Source: Leptospira alstonii serovar Sichuan str. 79601 (GTDB taxonomy: Bacteria > Spirochaetota > Leptospiria > Leptospirales > Leptospiraceae). Taken from it: a stretch of 42,460 nucleotides of DNA. Location of the stretch: NCBI RefSeq assembly GCF_000347175.1, contig NZ_ANIK01000053.1, positions 1-42,460 on the forward strand, in the 5' to 3' direction. Numbering within the stretch: position 1 is the first letter of the stretch; each line of letters begins with the position of its first letter. Shown one piece after another: positions 1 to 24,252 of this stretch. The translations under genes were made by a program, and so were the position numbers. The notes beneath the pieces were generated by a model that worked only from the letters and a program-made list of their open reading frames with translations, searched no databases and was not told where the DNA came from.

Positions 1-67
<67 letters not shown>

Positions 68-68
68 T

Positions 69-104
<36 letters not shown>

Positions 105-150
105 AATGCGAAAAAATATTTACGGCTCGGTTGGGTGCGCCATATCAGGA

Positions 151-330
151 GTCTGTCCCAAAACCGGAAAGGGAATTTGCGGTAGTTCCCGCTTATTAGG
201 GATCAGTGGATAGGAATCAGATGTCAGGATTAAAATTTTTCCGTTTTATCCATTATGGCACGGAAGAGATCTGGATTTCATCGTTCGTTTAAAAACGTGG
301 TAGTTCCCGCATTTTACGGATTTGTAACTT
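151..330. repeat. Dispersed intergenic repeat, copy A
   Basis: The segment shares blocks with 19700-19960. The shared pieces are the opening TGTCCCAAAACC, the exact 35-nt block at 194-228, a following AT-rich stretch ending in TTTTATCCAT, and CGTTTAAAAACGT next to a TAGTTCCC motif. The blocks occur in a different order in the two copies, which suggests shuffled repeat modules rather than one simple duplication. No coding capacity is evident. Confidence 0.6.
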
Positions 331-510
331 GAATGCGATAGTCGTCGTTCAACCGAACGTTATCCTTTTCTTCGCATAATTATGTTATTACGAACCAAAC
401 GCCTCCGCCTGAAGTTTTAGAAATTCTTTTTTTGGATTTTGATTTCGCTAATATTTAATTTATCATCTATGTTAAATTTTTGAAATAAAAATGATTATAT
501 GGCTCGAAGC

Positions 511-539
511 TTGACAAAATTTCTGCTTTGTTGTAGAGT
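511..539 (+). promoter_or_regulatory. Sigma70-type promoter of the DUF1565 lipoprotein gene
   Basis: A perfect TTGACA (511-516) is followed after 17 nt by TAGAGT (534-539). Transcription would begin near 546, just ahead of the AAGGAG ribosome binding site at 556-561. Confidence 0.6.
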
Positions 540-568
540 TCCAAACTCTTGAAACAAGGAGAATGAAG

Positions 569-1649
<1,081 letters not shown>

Positions 1650-1651
<2 letters not shown>

Positions 1652-1680
1652 AAAAAATGATCCTTCCCTCGTTTTCGATA

Positions 1681-1698
<18 letters not shown>
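1650..1698 (-). terminator. Rho-independent terminator for the minus-strand methyltransferase operon
   Basis: A 16-bp perfect stem (1659-1674 with 1683-1698, 8-nt loop) is followed on the minus strand by a run of seven T after two bases. The stem overlaps the last codons and stop of the methyltransferase gene. The T run overlaps the stop codon of the convergent lipoprotein gene. On the plus strand no T tract follows, so it favours the minus strand. Confidence 0.8.
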
Positions 1699-3602
<1,904 letters not shown>

Positions 3603-3629
3603 GTTGTCCTCTTCTCTAATATCCTCTTT

Positions 3630-4062
<433 letters not shown>

Positions 4063-4096
4063 ATCGGACCTGTTTAAAAAAGTGGTTTGCACGACA

Positions 4097-4136
<40 letters not shown>

Positions 4137-4151
4137 TTGGAGTACCCATTT

Positions 4152-6676
<2,525 letters not shown>

Positions 6677-6682
6677 ACTCTC

Positions 6683-9459
<2,777 letters not shown>

Positions 9460-9469
9460 AAATAACGAC

Positions 9470-10630
<1,161 letters not shown>

Positions 10631-10826
10631 ATTTTTCTTTTTAGAAACCTAGGGCCATTCTGACCGGGTTTCTGCAAATGGCAACACCTTCGCGATCTCT
10701 CGCAGCTCGTTTACCGGTCTGTTTCTAAAGAATCGTTTTCAAAACGATCCTATCGAAAAACTCCGGCAAAGATATCGACGGCAATTTTAGATTGACGATT
10801 CCGTTTCATCGCGTGATTCTTCCGAG

Positions 10827-11315
<489 letters not shown>

Positions 11316-11338
11316 TTATCCGCTCCGTAGTTGTTTTG

Positions 11339-11386
11339 TTTCTGCGGAAATCGGATCTGTCATCCGGAAACGATTTTCCGCAGAAA
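11339..11386. terminator. Hairpin between convergent genes
   Basis: A stem of 15 bp with a one-base bulge (11339-11353 with 11371-11386, arms TTTCTGCGGAAATCG and its near complement) lies 23 nt after the HEAT gene stop. It is positioned as a shared terminator for the HEAT and DUF1761 genes, although neither side has a strong T tract. Confidence 0.5.
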
Positions 11387-11512
11387 ATAAAAGAATCAAA
11401 AAATCTTCAAACCTCGTATCGATCCGTTTATTCTGTTTTAAACCGAAGATAAAAAGTCGAATCCCTCGCTTCTTACGATTCCCCGACATAAAAACCAAAA
11501 GCGAGATACACG

Positions 11513-11926
11513 TTAACCGATTCCGAGAACACAACCTCCGATGATGAAACTCAACAAAGTATTGCCGGCATTCAAGGCGATAAATCGGAATGATTTTCCC
11601 TTGGGCTCCCATAAATTTCTTGAAACATCGTCAAGGACCAAAAAGAAAAACGCGAGAATTCCGCCGATCAAAGCGGATGTTCCCGTGGATCGATAATCCA
11701 TTTTCCCTAAGATCCAATCCAAAGCCGAAAACTGGACGAAGGAAATTGCAATGGCCGCAAAATAGACAAACCCCGCGTGACCTTTATTCAAATCCTTCTC
11801 CTGAACGTCCTGAAGTTTCATCCACAACTTACCCAATGTGGTGTACCAGATCATACCCACGATAAAGGAAGCGACCGTTGCCAAAACCACGGGTAAAGGA
11901 CGAATTCCATAAAATTCTATAAACAT
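11513..11926 (-). CDS. DUF1761-family four-span membrane protein
   Basis: The product (137 aa) matches the DUF1761 pattern: a first span with GMIWYTTLGKLWMKL, a second FAAIAISFVQFSALDWIL, a third GGILAFFFLVLDD and a last span ending SFIIGGCVLGIG. The family has no established function. TAGGAG lies 7 nt before the ATG on the minus strand. The gene stands alone between the HEAT gene (convergent) and the PEBP-like gene (divergent). Confidence 0.8.
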   Translation of the reverse strand: MFIEFYGIRPLPVVLATVASFIVGMIWYTTLGKLWMKLQDVQEKDLNKGHAGFVYFAAIAISFVQFSALDWILGKMDYRSTGTSALIGGILAFFFLVLDDVSRNLWEPKGKSFRFIALNAGNTLLSFIIGGCVLGIG

Positions 11927-12283
11927 AAATCACTCCTAAAAAATTAAAAAAATCACTCTAAACCGAAACAACTTTTTGTCCGTTCGAATTATTTCAATTT
12001 TCTTTTTTCCAAATTCGTTTGCATCGCATCAAAGATGCAGGTTCTTAAATAGCGAATTTTGAATCATTCCACGTTCAATATTTCGACCGGTATTTTCAAG
12101 GGTTTCCGATCCGGAATATCGAATCCGAAAGCTTACGTTTTTTTCATATTCAAAATCCTTCAACTTCCCCGAAATCGTAAAAAATCCTTACGATTCCGGA
12201 GTTTTTTTTAAAAAAACTATCCTTGCATCCTCTTGATTTTTATCGGACTATGAATTCCACATTTCCATAGGAGAAATTTGTTC
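11927..12283. other. Divergent spacer with an orphan plus-strand terminator
   Basis: No coding region is visible. The spacer is AT-rich and holds the leaders of the DUF1761 and PEBP-like genes. At 12169-12209 lies a plus-strand terminator without any plus-strand gene before it, so a small RNA or an attenuated leader transcript may be made here. A GGAG-type ribosome binding site for the next gene is at 12268-12273. Confidence 0.5.
12169..12209 (+). terminator. Orphan Rho-independent terminator
   Basis: A 12-bp stem with one mismatch (12169-12180 with 12188-12199, 7-nt loop) is followed by AG and eight T. The strand is unambiguous from the T tract. The nearest upstream plus-strand gene ends about 850 bp away, so the terminated transcript is either a small RNA or the leader of the PEBP-like gene. 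Confidence 0.65.
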
Positions 12284-12829
<546 letters not shown>

Positions 12830-13218
12830 AAATTACGACAACGAAATTCGCTCGGCCGCGCCCGCGTATCACGATTTGTAAAGAGCGATCGGATCGTTCT
12901 TGCACGGGCCGGGCTCTCCGAGAACTCAGTGCCTCTCCCTATGGGTCGAGTCACGGTGATCAAGTTATTGCAAAGAATTGTAAGGAACCGTAAATTCAAT
13001 TTTTATAAAGCAATAACTTGACCCCGCATCGATCCCTCGCGGGTCGAATCACAGAATCCAGAGGTCGTATGGAATCGGAAGTAAGTCGGAAATTCGTTTT
13101 TTTCATATCCACGGATGCGAGCGAAGAAAGTTTTCCGAAACCCGTTTTGATCTCGCTCTAAATATTCTTTACAATTCGTCAATCCTCCCGAAACTTTCTT
13201 TTTCACAAGGAACCGTTA
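12830..13218. other. Spacer with inverted repeat and short repeat elements
   Basis: No gene is visible. A perfect 12-bp inverted repeat (12960-12971 with 13010-13021, TCAAGTTATTGC) encloses 38 nt. Next to it are two relatives of the short element family seen elsewhere: on the minus strand, arms GTGACTC/GAGGCAC around GACCCATAGGGA (12931-12956), and a poorer copy at 13029-13053. The ribosome binding site of the next gene (AAGGAA) lies at about 13208. Confidence 0.55.
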
Positions 13219-14559
<1,341 letters not shown>

Positions 14560-14641
14560 AGAAAATTCCGAAACTTCGGGAATGAGTTTGTTCTAATTTT
14601 CATCAAAGACATTTCGATCCAACTCTAAATTCGATTTGAAT

Positions 14642-14813
14642 GGAGTTGTTGAAAAAAATTTTAGATCACATTTTGTTTCATTAGAACGGACAATCCCGTG
14701 CGGTTTGATATTATGAATTGTTGAAAAATTAATTTTCATCCGTTTCCGTTTCATTGAAATGGACGATGGAAGCAGTTTTGTTAATCTGAGCTATGGAATT
14801 TTTCAACAACTCC
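14642..14813. mobile_element. MITE-like element, copy 1 (tandem full and partial)
   Basis: A full element of about 97 bp (14717-14813) is preceded by a degenerate partial copy of the same left end (14642-14700). The outer ends are inverted: GGAGTTGTTGAAAAA at 14642 and its complement at the right end. The interior (TTTCATTGAAATGGACGAT, then GCAGTTTTGTTAATCT) matches the copies at 38252-38352 and 40881-40982. There is no coding capacity, so it would have to be moved by a transposase in trans. Confidence 0.7.
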
Positions 14814-14854
14814 AATAAACAAAGTGTGAGAGTTCCTAAAAAATCATACTAGCG

Positions 14855-16306
14855 TTATCTGAATTTCAGAAGGAATAGGTCGGGAAGTCCGGCCGGTTGA
14901 ATTTCGTTTAGACTAGTATTGGTCAATCCAGCCCAATAAAAATTTCCTTGAGGGTCTTGTCGGATTCCGGTTCCCAACGTGCTTCCCATTTGTCGGGCCC
15001 ATTCCCTATTTCCAAAAGAATCGTATTTGGTTAAAAAGGCGTCCTCGAATCCGATCGAATTCTCGCTTCCGTCCATTACGTTACCGTCGGTCCTACCGGT
15101 CGCATAAACGTTTCCTAACGCATCGGTTGTGATCGCGGTGATTTTAGTATTTCTACGACCGTCGATCGGACCCAGTTGTCGGATCCATTGTCTAACACCG
15201 GAAGAATCGTATTTAACTAAGGTTCCGCGAGAACTCGTTCCGCTTGCTCCTCCTGGATCGAAATTTGCGTTGCTCTTACCGCCGACAAAAAGGTTTCCGA
15301 ACGTATCCAAAGTTACGGAGGTTCCTTCCGTAGTGTTTAATGCATTACCAAGTTGTGCGAAGAATTGTTTTCTTCCGGCTCTATTGTATTTAAGAATGAA
15401 CAGGTCTTCGTTTCCCGCACCCGGAGTCGTATCGTTTTCAAAGTTTGCGTTTCCGGAACCGGTCACAAATACATCGCCCGTATCGTGTGCAACCACGACT
15501 CCCTCCGGAAAGATTTCGGCGCCGGGAATTGAAATCTGTATTCTCCAACGCTCGGTTCCGAACTCGTCGATCTTGAAAAGAAATCCGTTTCTACCCGGAG
15601 TTAGGCCACCGAAAGGTCCGTTCGACATTCCGACGATATAAGAAGTTCCGTTCGGATCTACGAAAATCTTTTCGGGAGAAACGGAATATCTTTCCCCTAT
15701 AGGCCCCGTTTGTCTTCTCCAGACTTCTCTTCCGTTAGGATCGAATTTAATCACGAATAGGTCTCTTCCGCTCCTAAGCTCCTGTGCAAAATTACCCGTT
15801 GTGTTGCCGGCTATGTAGACGTTTCCTATCTCGTCCACTCCAACATCCACAACACTCAAATTTACGCCCGGGACTCCGACTTGTTTCGTCCAGATTACAT
15901 TCTTTCGAGAATCGTATTTTCCGAGAATGATATCCCGGACTCCGATGGGATCCTCGTTATAAACTCCGCCGTCGGTACTTCCTGCGAGGTAGATAAATCC
16001 GTTCGTATCGATCGCGAGCCTTGAATCCACAGTATTTGCGTTAGGCGCTCCTACCAACAAAGTCCAACCTAACGCGTCGACATTTTCGTTAAAGGCGTCT
16101 AAGTTTTCAGGAAATACGTTTTCCACTAAGGCATTTTCGTTTTCGTCCAAGGTCTCCGAGTTTTCACGATAAGCGGAACCGACGTTACCTTGAAGTATGG
16201 TTATCCACCAGTAGTTGTTCGTTTTGGGATCGGAGATGTTGAACAATCCTCGTATGGGTGAGCAAGCCTGAAGGAATATGAAAAGAAGAATACAAAAACG
16301 AACCAT
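14855..16306 (-). CDS. SBBP-repeat beta-propeller lipoprotein
   Basis: The product (483 aa) is a predicted lipoprotein: a short hydrophobic signal ends in Leu-Gln-Ala-Cys with Cys at residue 15. The body carries at least six SBBP (PF06739-like) repeats with the pattern D-x-x-G-N-x-Y-x-x-G-x-T-x-G-x-F, for example GNVYIAGNTTGNF, GDVFVTGSGNANF, GNLFVGGKSNANFD and GNVYATGRTDGNV, alternating with LVKYDSSGVRQWIRQLG-type strands. It should form a propeller displayed outside the inner membrane. Residues 40-70 are rich in Asn/Glu and probably disordered. TAGGA lies about 9 nt before the ATG. Leptospira genomes carry several such proteins of unknown role. Confidence 0.88.
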   Translation of the reverse strand: MVRFCILLFIFLQACSPIRGLFNISDPKTNNYWWITILQGNVGSAYRENSETLDENENALVENVFPENLDAFNENVDALGWTLLVGAPNANTVDSRLAIDTNGFIYLAGSTDGGVYNEDPIGVRDIILGKYDSRKNVIWTKQVGVPGVNLSVVDVGVDEIGNVYIAGNTTGNFAQELRSGRDLFVIKFDPNGREVWRRQTGPIGERYSVSPEKIFVDPNGTSYIVGMSNGPFGGLTPGRNGFLFKIDEFGTERWRIQISIPGAEIFPEGVVVAHDTGDVFVTGSGNANFENDTTPGAGNEDLFILKYNRAGRKQFFAQLGNALNTTEGTSVTLDTFGNLFVGGKSNANFDPGGASGTSSRGTLVKYDSSGVRQWIRQLGPIDGRRNTKITAITTDALGNVYATGRTDGNVMDGSENSIGFEDAFLTKYDSFGNREWARQMGSTLGTGIRQDPQGNFYWAGLTNTSLNEIQPAGLPDLFLLKFR

Positions 16307-16483
16307 GATGTTTTTCCTAACTTAGTATCTTTTTCGACTCAAAGGATCGGAGATAATATGAAAAGAAATTTTCGGAGGAATAGGTTGTTTCATCCTATCC
16401 GAAAGACGACAACAAAGATGAAAGAAAGAAGTCGACTTCATAAGTGATATCCGTGCTGATAACTTAAAAAGAGTGTTCTTAAG

Positions 16484-17490
<1,007 letters not shown>

Positions 17491-17497
<7 letters not shown>

Positions 17498-17868
17498 CTC
17501 CGTTCAAAGATCTCATCTATAACCTCGCGGCCAAAAAAGACTACGAAGAAGCTTTGAAACAAGGATTCTATATTACGGATTCTTTAAGTTCCGAGGGATT
17601 TATTCACAGCTCCAAGAAGAATCAAGTGGAAGACACGGCAAACCGAATTTTTTTCGGTCGAAAAGATTTGGTTCTGCTGATTGTGAACGTGAGTCGATTG
17701 AAATCTCCTTTGAAGTACGAGGCTTCCGCATCTGTTCGGTTTTCCAAAGAAGACGGAAGAAATATATTTCCGCATATTTACGGTCCTTTGAACGTGGATG
17801 CGATTGAAGAAGTTCTTGAGATTTTACCCGGCAAAGACGGAAGATTTGATTTTTCATTTTTGGATTGA
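17491..17868 (+). CDS. DUF952-family protein
   Basis: The product (125 aa) has the DUF952 pattern: [49 protein letters not shown] and the C-terminal [16 protein letters not shown]. The conserved GFIHxS and HIYG motifs contain the family's His residues. The fold is related to ADP-ribosyltransferase-like proteins, but no activity is established. I start at the ATG at 17491, which overlaps the end of the DUF2804 gene by 7 nt. The longer frame from 17467 would run further into that gene. Confidence 0.85.
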
Positions 17869-17962
17869 ACTCAAGTCAAATGTTTGCTATGGCTCAAGAA
17901 ATGAAACAGCGAGAGAAAAGTTTTTGGACCGTTTTTCCGATTTTAACTGAATCGTTAAGAAA

Positions 17963-18532
17963 ATGAAAAACGCAAAGAATCTAAAACGTTGCGCTTGGGT
18001 TACCGATGATCCGGGTTATAAGGAATATCACGACAAAGAATGGGGAAATCCCGTTCACGACGATCGAATCCTTTTTGAATTTTTGGTATTAGAGGGAGCG
18101 CAGGCCGGACTTTCTTGGATAACGATTCTTAAAAAAAGGGAAAATTTTAGAAAGGCATTCGATCATTTCGACGTAAATAAGGTCGCAGCCTACAAAGAAA
18201 AAAAGGTTCAATCCCTTTTAAAAGACGAAGGAATCATTCGCAACGAATTGAAAATCAGATCCGCCGTCAAAAATGCACAAGAAATTTTGAATATTCAAAA
18301 AGAATACGGTTCTTTCGATCGTTATATCTGGGGTTTTGTGAATCATAAAACGATTTATAATTCCTGGAAGACGACCAAAGAGGCGCCGAATACAAGTCCC
18401 GAATATGATCGTAAAATCCAAACGATTTTTGGAACCGATTGCGCCTTGAACGACTTCTCCGTAGTGAAGACCGATACCGGATTCCAGAGAGGGAAAATCG
18501 GAAAGGGCCCATTTTTGATTGAGAGAAAGTAA
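17963..18532 (+). CDS. tag: DNA-3-methyladenine glycosylase I, C-terminally truncated and fused to antisense sequence
   Basis: Residues 1-147 are a clear Tag glycosylase: RCAWVTDDPGYKEYHDKEWG with zinc ligands Cys10 and His23, LEGAQAGLSWITILKKRENFRKAF, and FVNHKTIYNSW. Tag removes 3-methyladenine from DNA. After SPE (codon 147, ending at 18403) the similarity stops. The next 42 codons are the antisense of the convergent cyclase gene. The family's C-terminal part, with the ICYSFMQA-type helix and the last two zinc ligands, is missing. The natural 3' end was therefore lost in the same event that truncated the cyclase. The product is probably inactive or unstable. The start is supported only by weak AAGAAA. 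Confidence 0.82.
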   Translation: MKNAKNLKRCAWVTDDPGYKEYHDKEWGNPVHDDRILFEFLVLEGAQAGLSWITILKKRENFRKAFDHFDVNKVAAYKEKKVQSLLKDEGIIRNELKIRSAVKNAQEILNIQKEYGSFDRYIWGFVNHKTIYNSWKTTKEAPNTSPEYDRKIQTIFGTDCALNDFSVVKTDTGFQRGKIGKGPFLIERK

Positions 18533-19513
18533 TTCACTTTGCATTTCGAGAGCGGTTTTTACGGCTGCATCGGCCGGACGTTCCACGTTTAAGAGACCGT
18601 CGAACACGGCCATGATTGCGTCACCGATAAACTTATCGATGGTCCCTCCGTTTCTCGTGATACAATCGGCCATTCGATCGAAGTATTCGTTCAACTGAAG
18701 GACCAATCTTTCCGGATCGGACTTTTCGCATAACGAAGTGAAGGATCTGAGATCCGAAAATAAAACGAGGACTTGTTTTTTGTCCGTTCGATCGGTGACA
18801 CCTTCTCTTAAAAGTTTTTCCTTTACTTCTTCCGAAACGAATTGGCCGAAGAGTCTGGATATATTTGATTTTTCTTTTTCCCTTTCCAAAACCTCCGATA
18901 AAAGGCGTTTCGTATTTCTAACCAACACGCCGACGACGATTCCGGAGAAAACCATCATCATCGATTTGAACCAATAGATAGGAGGATCGGTTAAGTCGTG
19001 CCATTGTAAAAGATCCGAGGAATGGATTTCAAAAATCCCTTTTTGAGAGACGAAATACACAACAAGATATTGAAAACCGCAATAAGCGCCGGATAACGTG
19101 GATAACTTTTCGTTCATCGCAAAACCGGAAAGTATAACCATAAAAAAATAAAGATACGAAGCGGGGCCGGTAACATACGTCGCGGCGCCTAACGGTAAAT
19201 AGATTTCCGCGAGAGCGTAAAGAATTCCGGGGATCGTAGAATAAAACAGAATGATAAGGTAAATCTTAATTCCCTTAGCCAGTCTGAACTTTGCGAGAAG
19301 ATAAAAGAAAAACGAGAACGTCCCGCCGATCAAGGTCCAAAGGATCGGAACCTGCATTTGAGAAACGAGTCCGAGCTCCTGCATCAAAACGAGTGCGATA
19401 GCGGAAGCGATTCCCATGACGGAAGAATAAAAGCTGACTTTTTTGAGAGTGGAATTGATTTCTGATTCCAAGTAGCGGGAGTAGATTTCTTTTTCGTGAA
19501 TGTTAGAGGTCAT
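18218..19513 (-). CDS. Membrane adenylate/guanylate cyclase, C-terminally truncated
   Basis: The protein has about six membrane spans in residues 30-200, a short linker, then a class III cyclase domain from about 246. The first metal-binding Asp is in LVLFSDLRSFT (Asp254) and the second in FIGDAIMAVFD (Asp298). The domain runs normally to NRLDFTII (residue 370, down to 18404) and then breaks off. The expected next motif, GDTVNxASRLE with the catalytic Asn and Arg, is absent. The last 61 codons are antisense tag sequence. The enzyme should be unable to make cyclic nucleotide unless it pairs with an intact domain. No strong ribosome binding site is visible. Confidence 0.82.
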   Translation of the reverse strand: MTSNIHEKEIYSRYLESEINSTLKKVSFYSSVMGIASAIALVLMQELGLVSQMQVPILWTLIGGTFSFFFYLLAKFRLAKGIKIYLIILFYSTIPGILYALAEIYLPLGAATYVTGPASYLYFFMVILSGFAMNEKLSTLSGAYCGFQYLVVYFVSQKGIFEIHSSDLLQWHDLTDPPIYWFKSMMMVFSGIVVGVLVRNTKRLLSEVLEREKEKSNISRLFGQFVSEEVKEKLLREGVTDRTDKKQVLVLFSDLRSFTSLCEKSDPERLVLQLNEYFDRMADCITRNGGTIDKFIGDAIMAVFDGLLNVERPADAAVKTALEMQSELLSLNQKWALSDFPSLESGIGLHYGEVVQGAIGSKNRLDFTIIFGTCIRRLFGRLPGIINRFMIHKTPDITIERTVFFLNIQNFLCIFDGGSDFQFVANDSFVF

Positions 19514-19699
19514 AACGTGGCGATTAGAGAAAAACGAACTGAAAAATCCAAGAATTTTTAGTTCGCTTTTGAATTTTACGGCTTACTGCTCCCTACATAA
19601 TAGAGTACCAAAAATTTTAAAACGAGTCCCGTTTTTAAGGCAAAATTTCGGACGCTGTTTTATGTAGTTCTTGAGCGGCCTTTTAAATCACTAACGGAC

Positions 19700-19960
19700 T
19701 AAAAGCTTGTCCCAAAACCTCGAAGTAAATTTGCAAGTGTTCCCACAGATTCTGTTCCTTGGCGGTTATTAGGCTTTTGTACGATTTTCCCGTCGTTTAA
19801 AAACGTAGTAGTTCCCACGTTTTAGATGTCAGCGTATTAGGGATCAGTGGATAGGAATCAGATGTCAGGGTTAAAATTTTTTCGATTTTATCCATAACGG
19901 TATGAAAAAGATCCGAGTTTTACCGTTCGGCGGAAAACGCAGGAGTTCCCGCGATAGCTG
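19700..19960. repeat. Dispersed intergenic repeat, copy B
   Basis: It shares with 151-330 an exact 35-nt block (19835-19869), a TTGTCCCAAAACC opening, CGTTTAAAAACGT followed by TAGTAGTTCCCAC (near 19800), and a final AGGAGTTCCCGC (near 19941). The module order differs from copy A. Confidence 0.6.
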
Positions 19961-20347
19961 ATGGGAGAGGATTGGTTCAAAAAACCGAAAACGAATCTCG
20001 ATCCTTAAAAATCAGTTCATCCAATCTAAAAATTAATCCTGTTACCAATTGAGCGGCCTTCGAGTCTGTACACTTAATAACGGATTTGCATTGACTCAGC
20101 GATGTGAACGTGCGTTTACAAAATCCAAGGCTCCATTCTTTAAAATTAAGGACAAAAACCGGTCCATATACCCAAAAAGCATTAGTTCCAAATAAAAATA
20201 CTCTCATATTATATTTTGAATTAAAAAATATTAAAATTTAATGATTTAAAGGTTACTAATTTTCATAAAAATAATAGACCCGAAAATTCCACTTTTTCGT
20301 ATTAGATTTGACCGAATTTCCACTCTCAAAGAATATTATACACCAGA

Positions 20348-20367
20348 AAGTGATTCAGGAATCACTT
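20348..20367. promoter_or_regulatory. 20-bp inverted repeat in the lipoprotein leader
   Basis: AAGTGATTC, two bases, then GAATCACTT form a perfect dyad 26 nt before the ATG at 20393. It lies just after a possible -10 TATTAT (20334-20339). The position suits a repressor operator at the start of transcription, or a leader hairpin. Confidence 0.45.
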
Positions 20368-20392
20368 AAAAATCACAAGAGGTTCTTTCTTT

Positions 20393-21568
<1,176 letters not shown>

Positions 21569-21601
21569 TTCTTTTTTAGAATTTGTGTAAAATGGGAAAG
21601 G

Positions 21602-21630
21602 CCGCACTTTTTAAGTGCGGTCTTTTTTTT
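21602..21630 (+). terminator. Strong Rho-independent terminator of the lipoprotein gene
   Basis: An 8-bp perfect stem (CCGCACTT with AAGTGCGG, 3-nt loop, 21602-21620) is followed by TC and eight T. It lies 34 nt after the lipoprotein stop. Confidence 0.88.
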
Positions 21631-21679
21631 GGTAAGCAGTGAATTGGGATCGTATTAGAAATCAGAAAAGTTTTTTCGG

Positions 21680-23538
<1,859 letters not shown>

Positions 23539-23556
23539 ATTATGATTTCCTTATGG

Positions 23557-24243
23557 TTATTTTTTGAATAGATCGATCATGGATAAAGCCGACTTACGAA
23601 CGGATCGAAAAATGGGCAACGAAGAAAGTTTTAGAAGTTGGAATATGAGATCCAGTCCCTTATCGATTAAAAGTTCGGTTTTCCTTTTATGGGCGGATTG
23701 GTCGAAAAGCCAAACGTAAATGATTCCGAGTTGAAAAAGCCAAAATAAAAAAGGAAGATCCTGTTTTAGATCGGACGAAAAGGAATTTTTCGAATCGGAA
23801 ATTGCGTCCCTAAAAAGAGAAATCGCGTCTTCCCGGATTTGTCGTGTTTCCTTGCTAAACGGAGAAAGAGGATGGTTCGGATCCCCTCCGTTTCGTGAAA
23901 GGACGTGTAAAAATTTTTCGTAGCCCCTAAATTGCCAGAGTTTAAATCGAACGATATTTTTCACTCTCGCTTTGAGGTCGGAATCGGTTTTACAAAATTC
24001 AATATTCTGAATATTCGCTTCTTCTTGAGTTGTTCCGTAAAACTCTAAAACTATTTCTTCCTTCGTTTTAAAGTGATAATAAGAGGCTCCTACCGCGAGC
24101 CCGGCCTTTTTGGCGATGGTTCGCATCGTAGTTTTGTCATAACCTTCCTTTTGAAACAATAAAATTGCGGTTTTAAAAAGAAGAGACCTGGTCTGTTGCG
24201 ATTTCCCGGTCTCTTTTTGTGTCGTGATTTTTTTCCGAATCAT
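23557..24243 (-). CDS. TetR-family transcriptional regulator
   Basis: The 228-aa product has the TetR N-terminal helix-turn-helix: RSLLFKTAILLFQKEGYDKTTMRTIAKKAGLAVGASYYHFKTKEEIV (about residues 18-65). The recognition helix is GLAVGASYYHF. The C-terminal part is helical and variable, as usual for ligand binding and dimerisation. Its gene lies 9 nt after the ankyrin gene and 18 nt before ppk2. Palindromes in the operon leader (25091-25160) are good candidates for its own operators, giving autoregulation. The inducer is unknown. Confidence 0.9.
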   Translation of the reverse strand: MIRKKITTQKETGKSQQTRSLLFKTAILLFQKEGYDKTTMRTIAKKAGLAVGASYYHFKTKEEIVLEFYGTTQEEANIQNIEFCKTDSDLKARVKNIVRFKLWQFRGYEKFLHVLSRNGGDPNHPLSPFSKETRQIREDAISLFRDAISDSKNSFSSDLKQDLPFLFWLFQLGIIYVWLFDQSAHKRKTELLIDKGLDLIFQLLKLSSLPIFRSVRKSALSMIDLFKK

Positions 24244-24252
24244 ATCGGGGTT

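Larger units (their letters stand above)
19514..20392. other. Long spacer with dispersed repeat and a lipoprotein leader
   Basis: About 880 bp hold no gene I can support. A short minus-strand frame at 19977-20207 (76 codons) has no binding site or recognisable similarity. The left half contains the repeat mosaic shared with the window start. The right end is AT-rich and carries the promoter-proximal inverted repeat of the next lipoprotein gene. Confidence 0.55.

Noticed and set aside
19977..20207. 76-codon minus-strand frame in the long spacer.
   Set aside because: No ribosome binding site and no recognisable family. It might be a real small gene or a relic, but I cannot support it.
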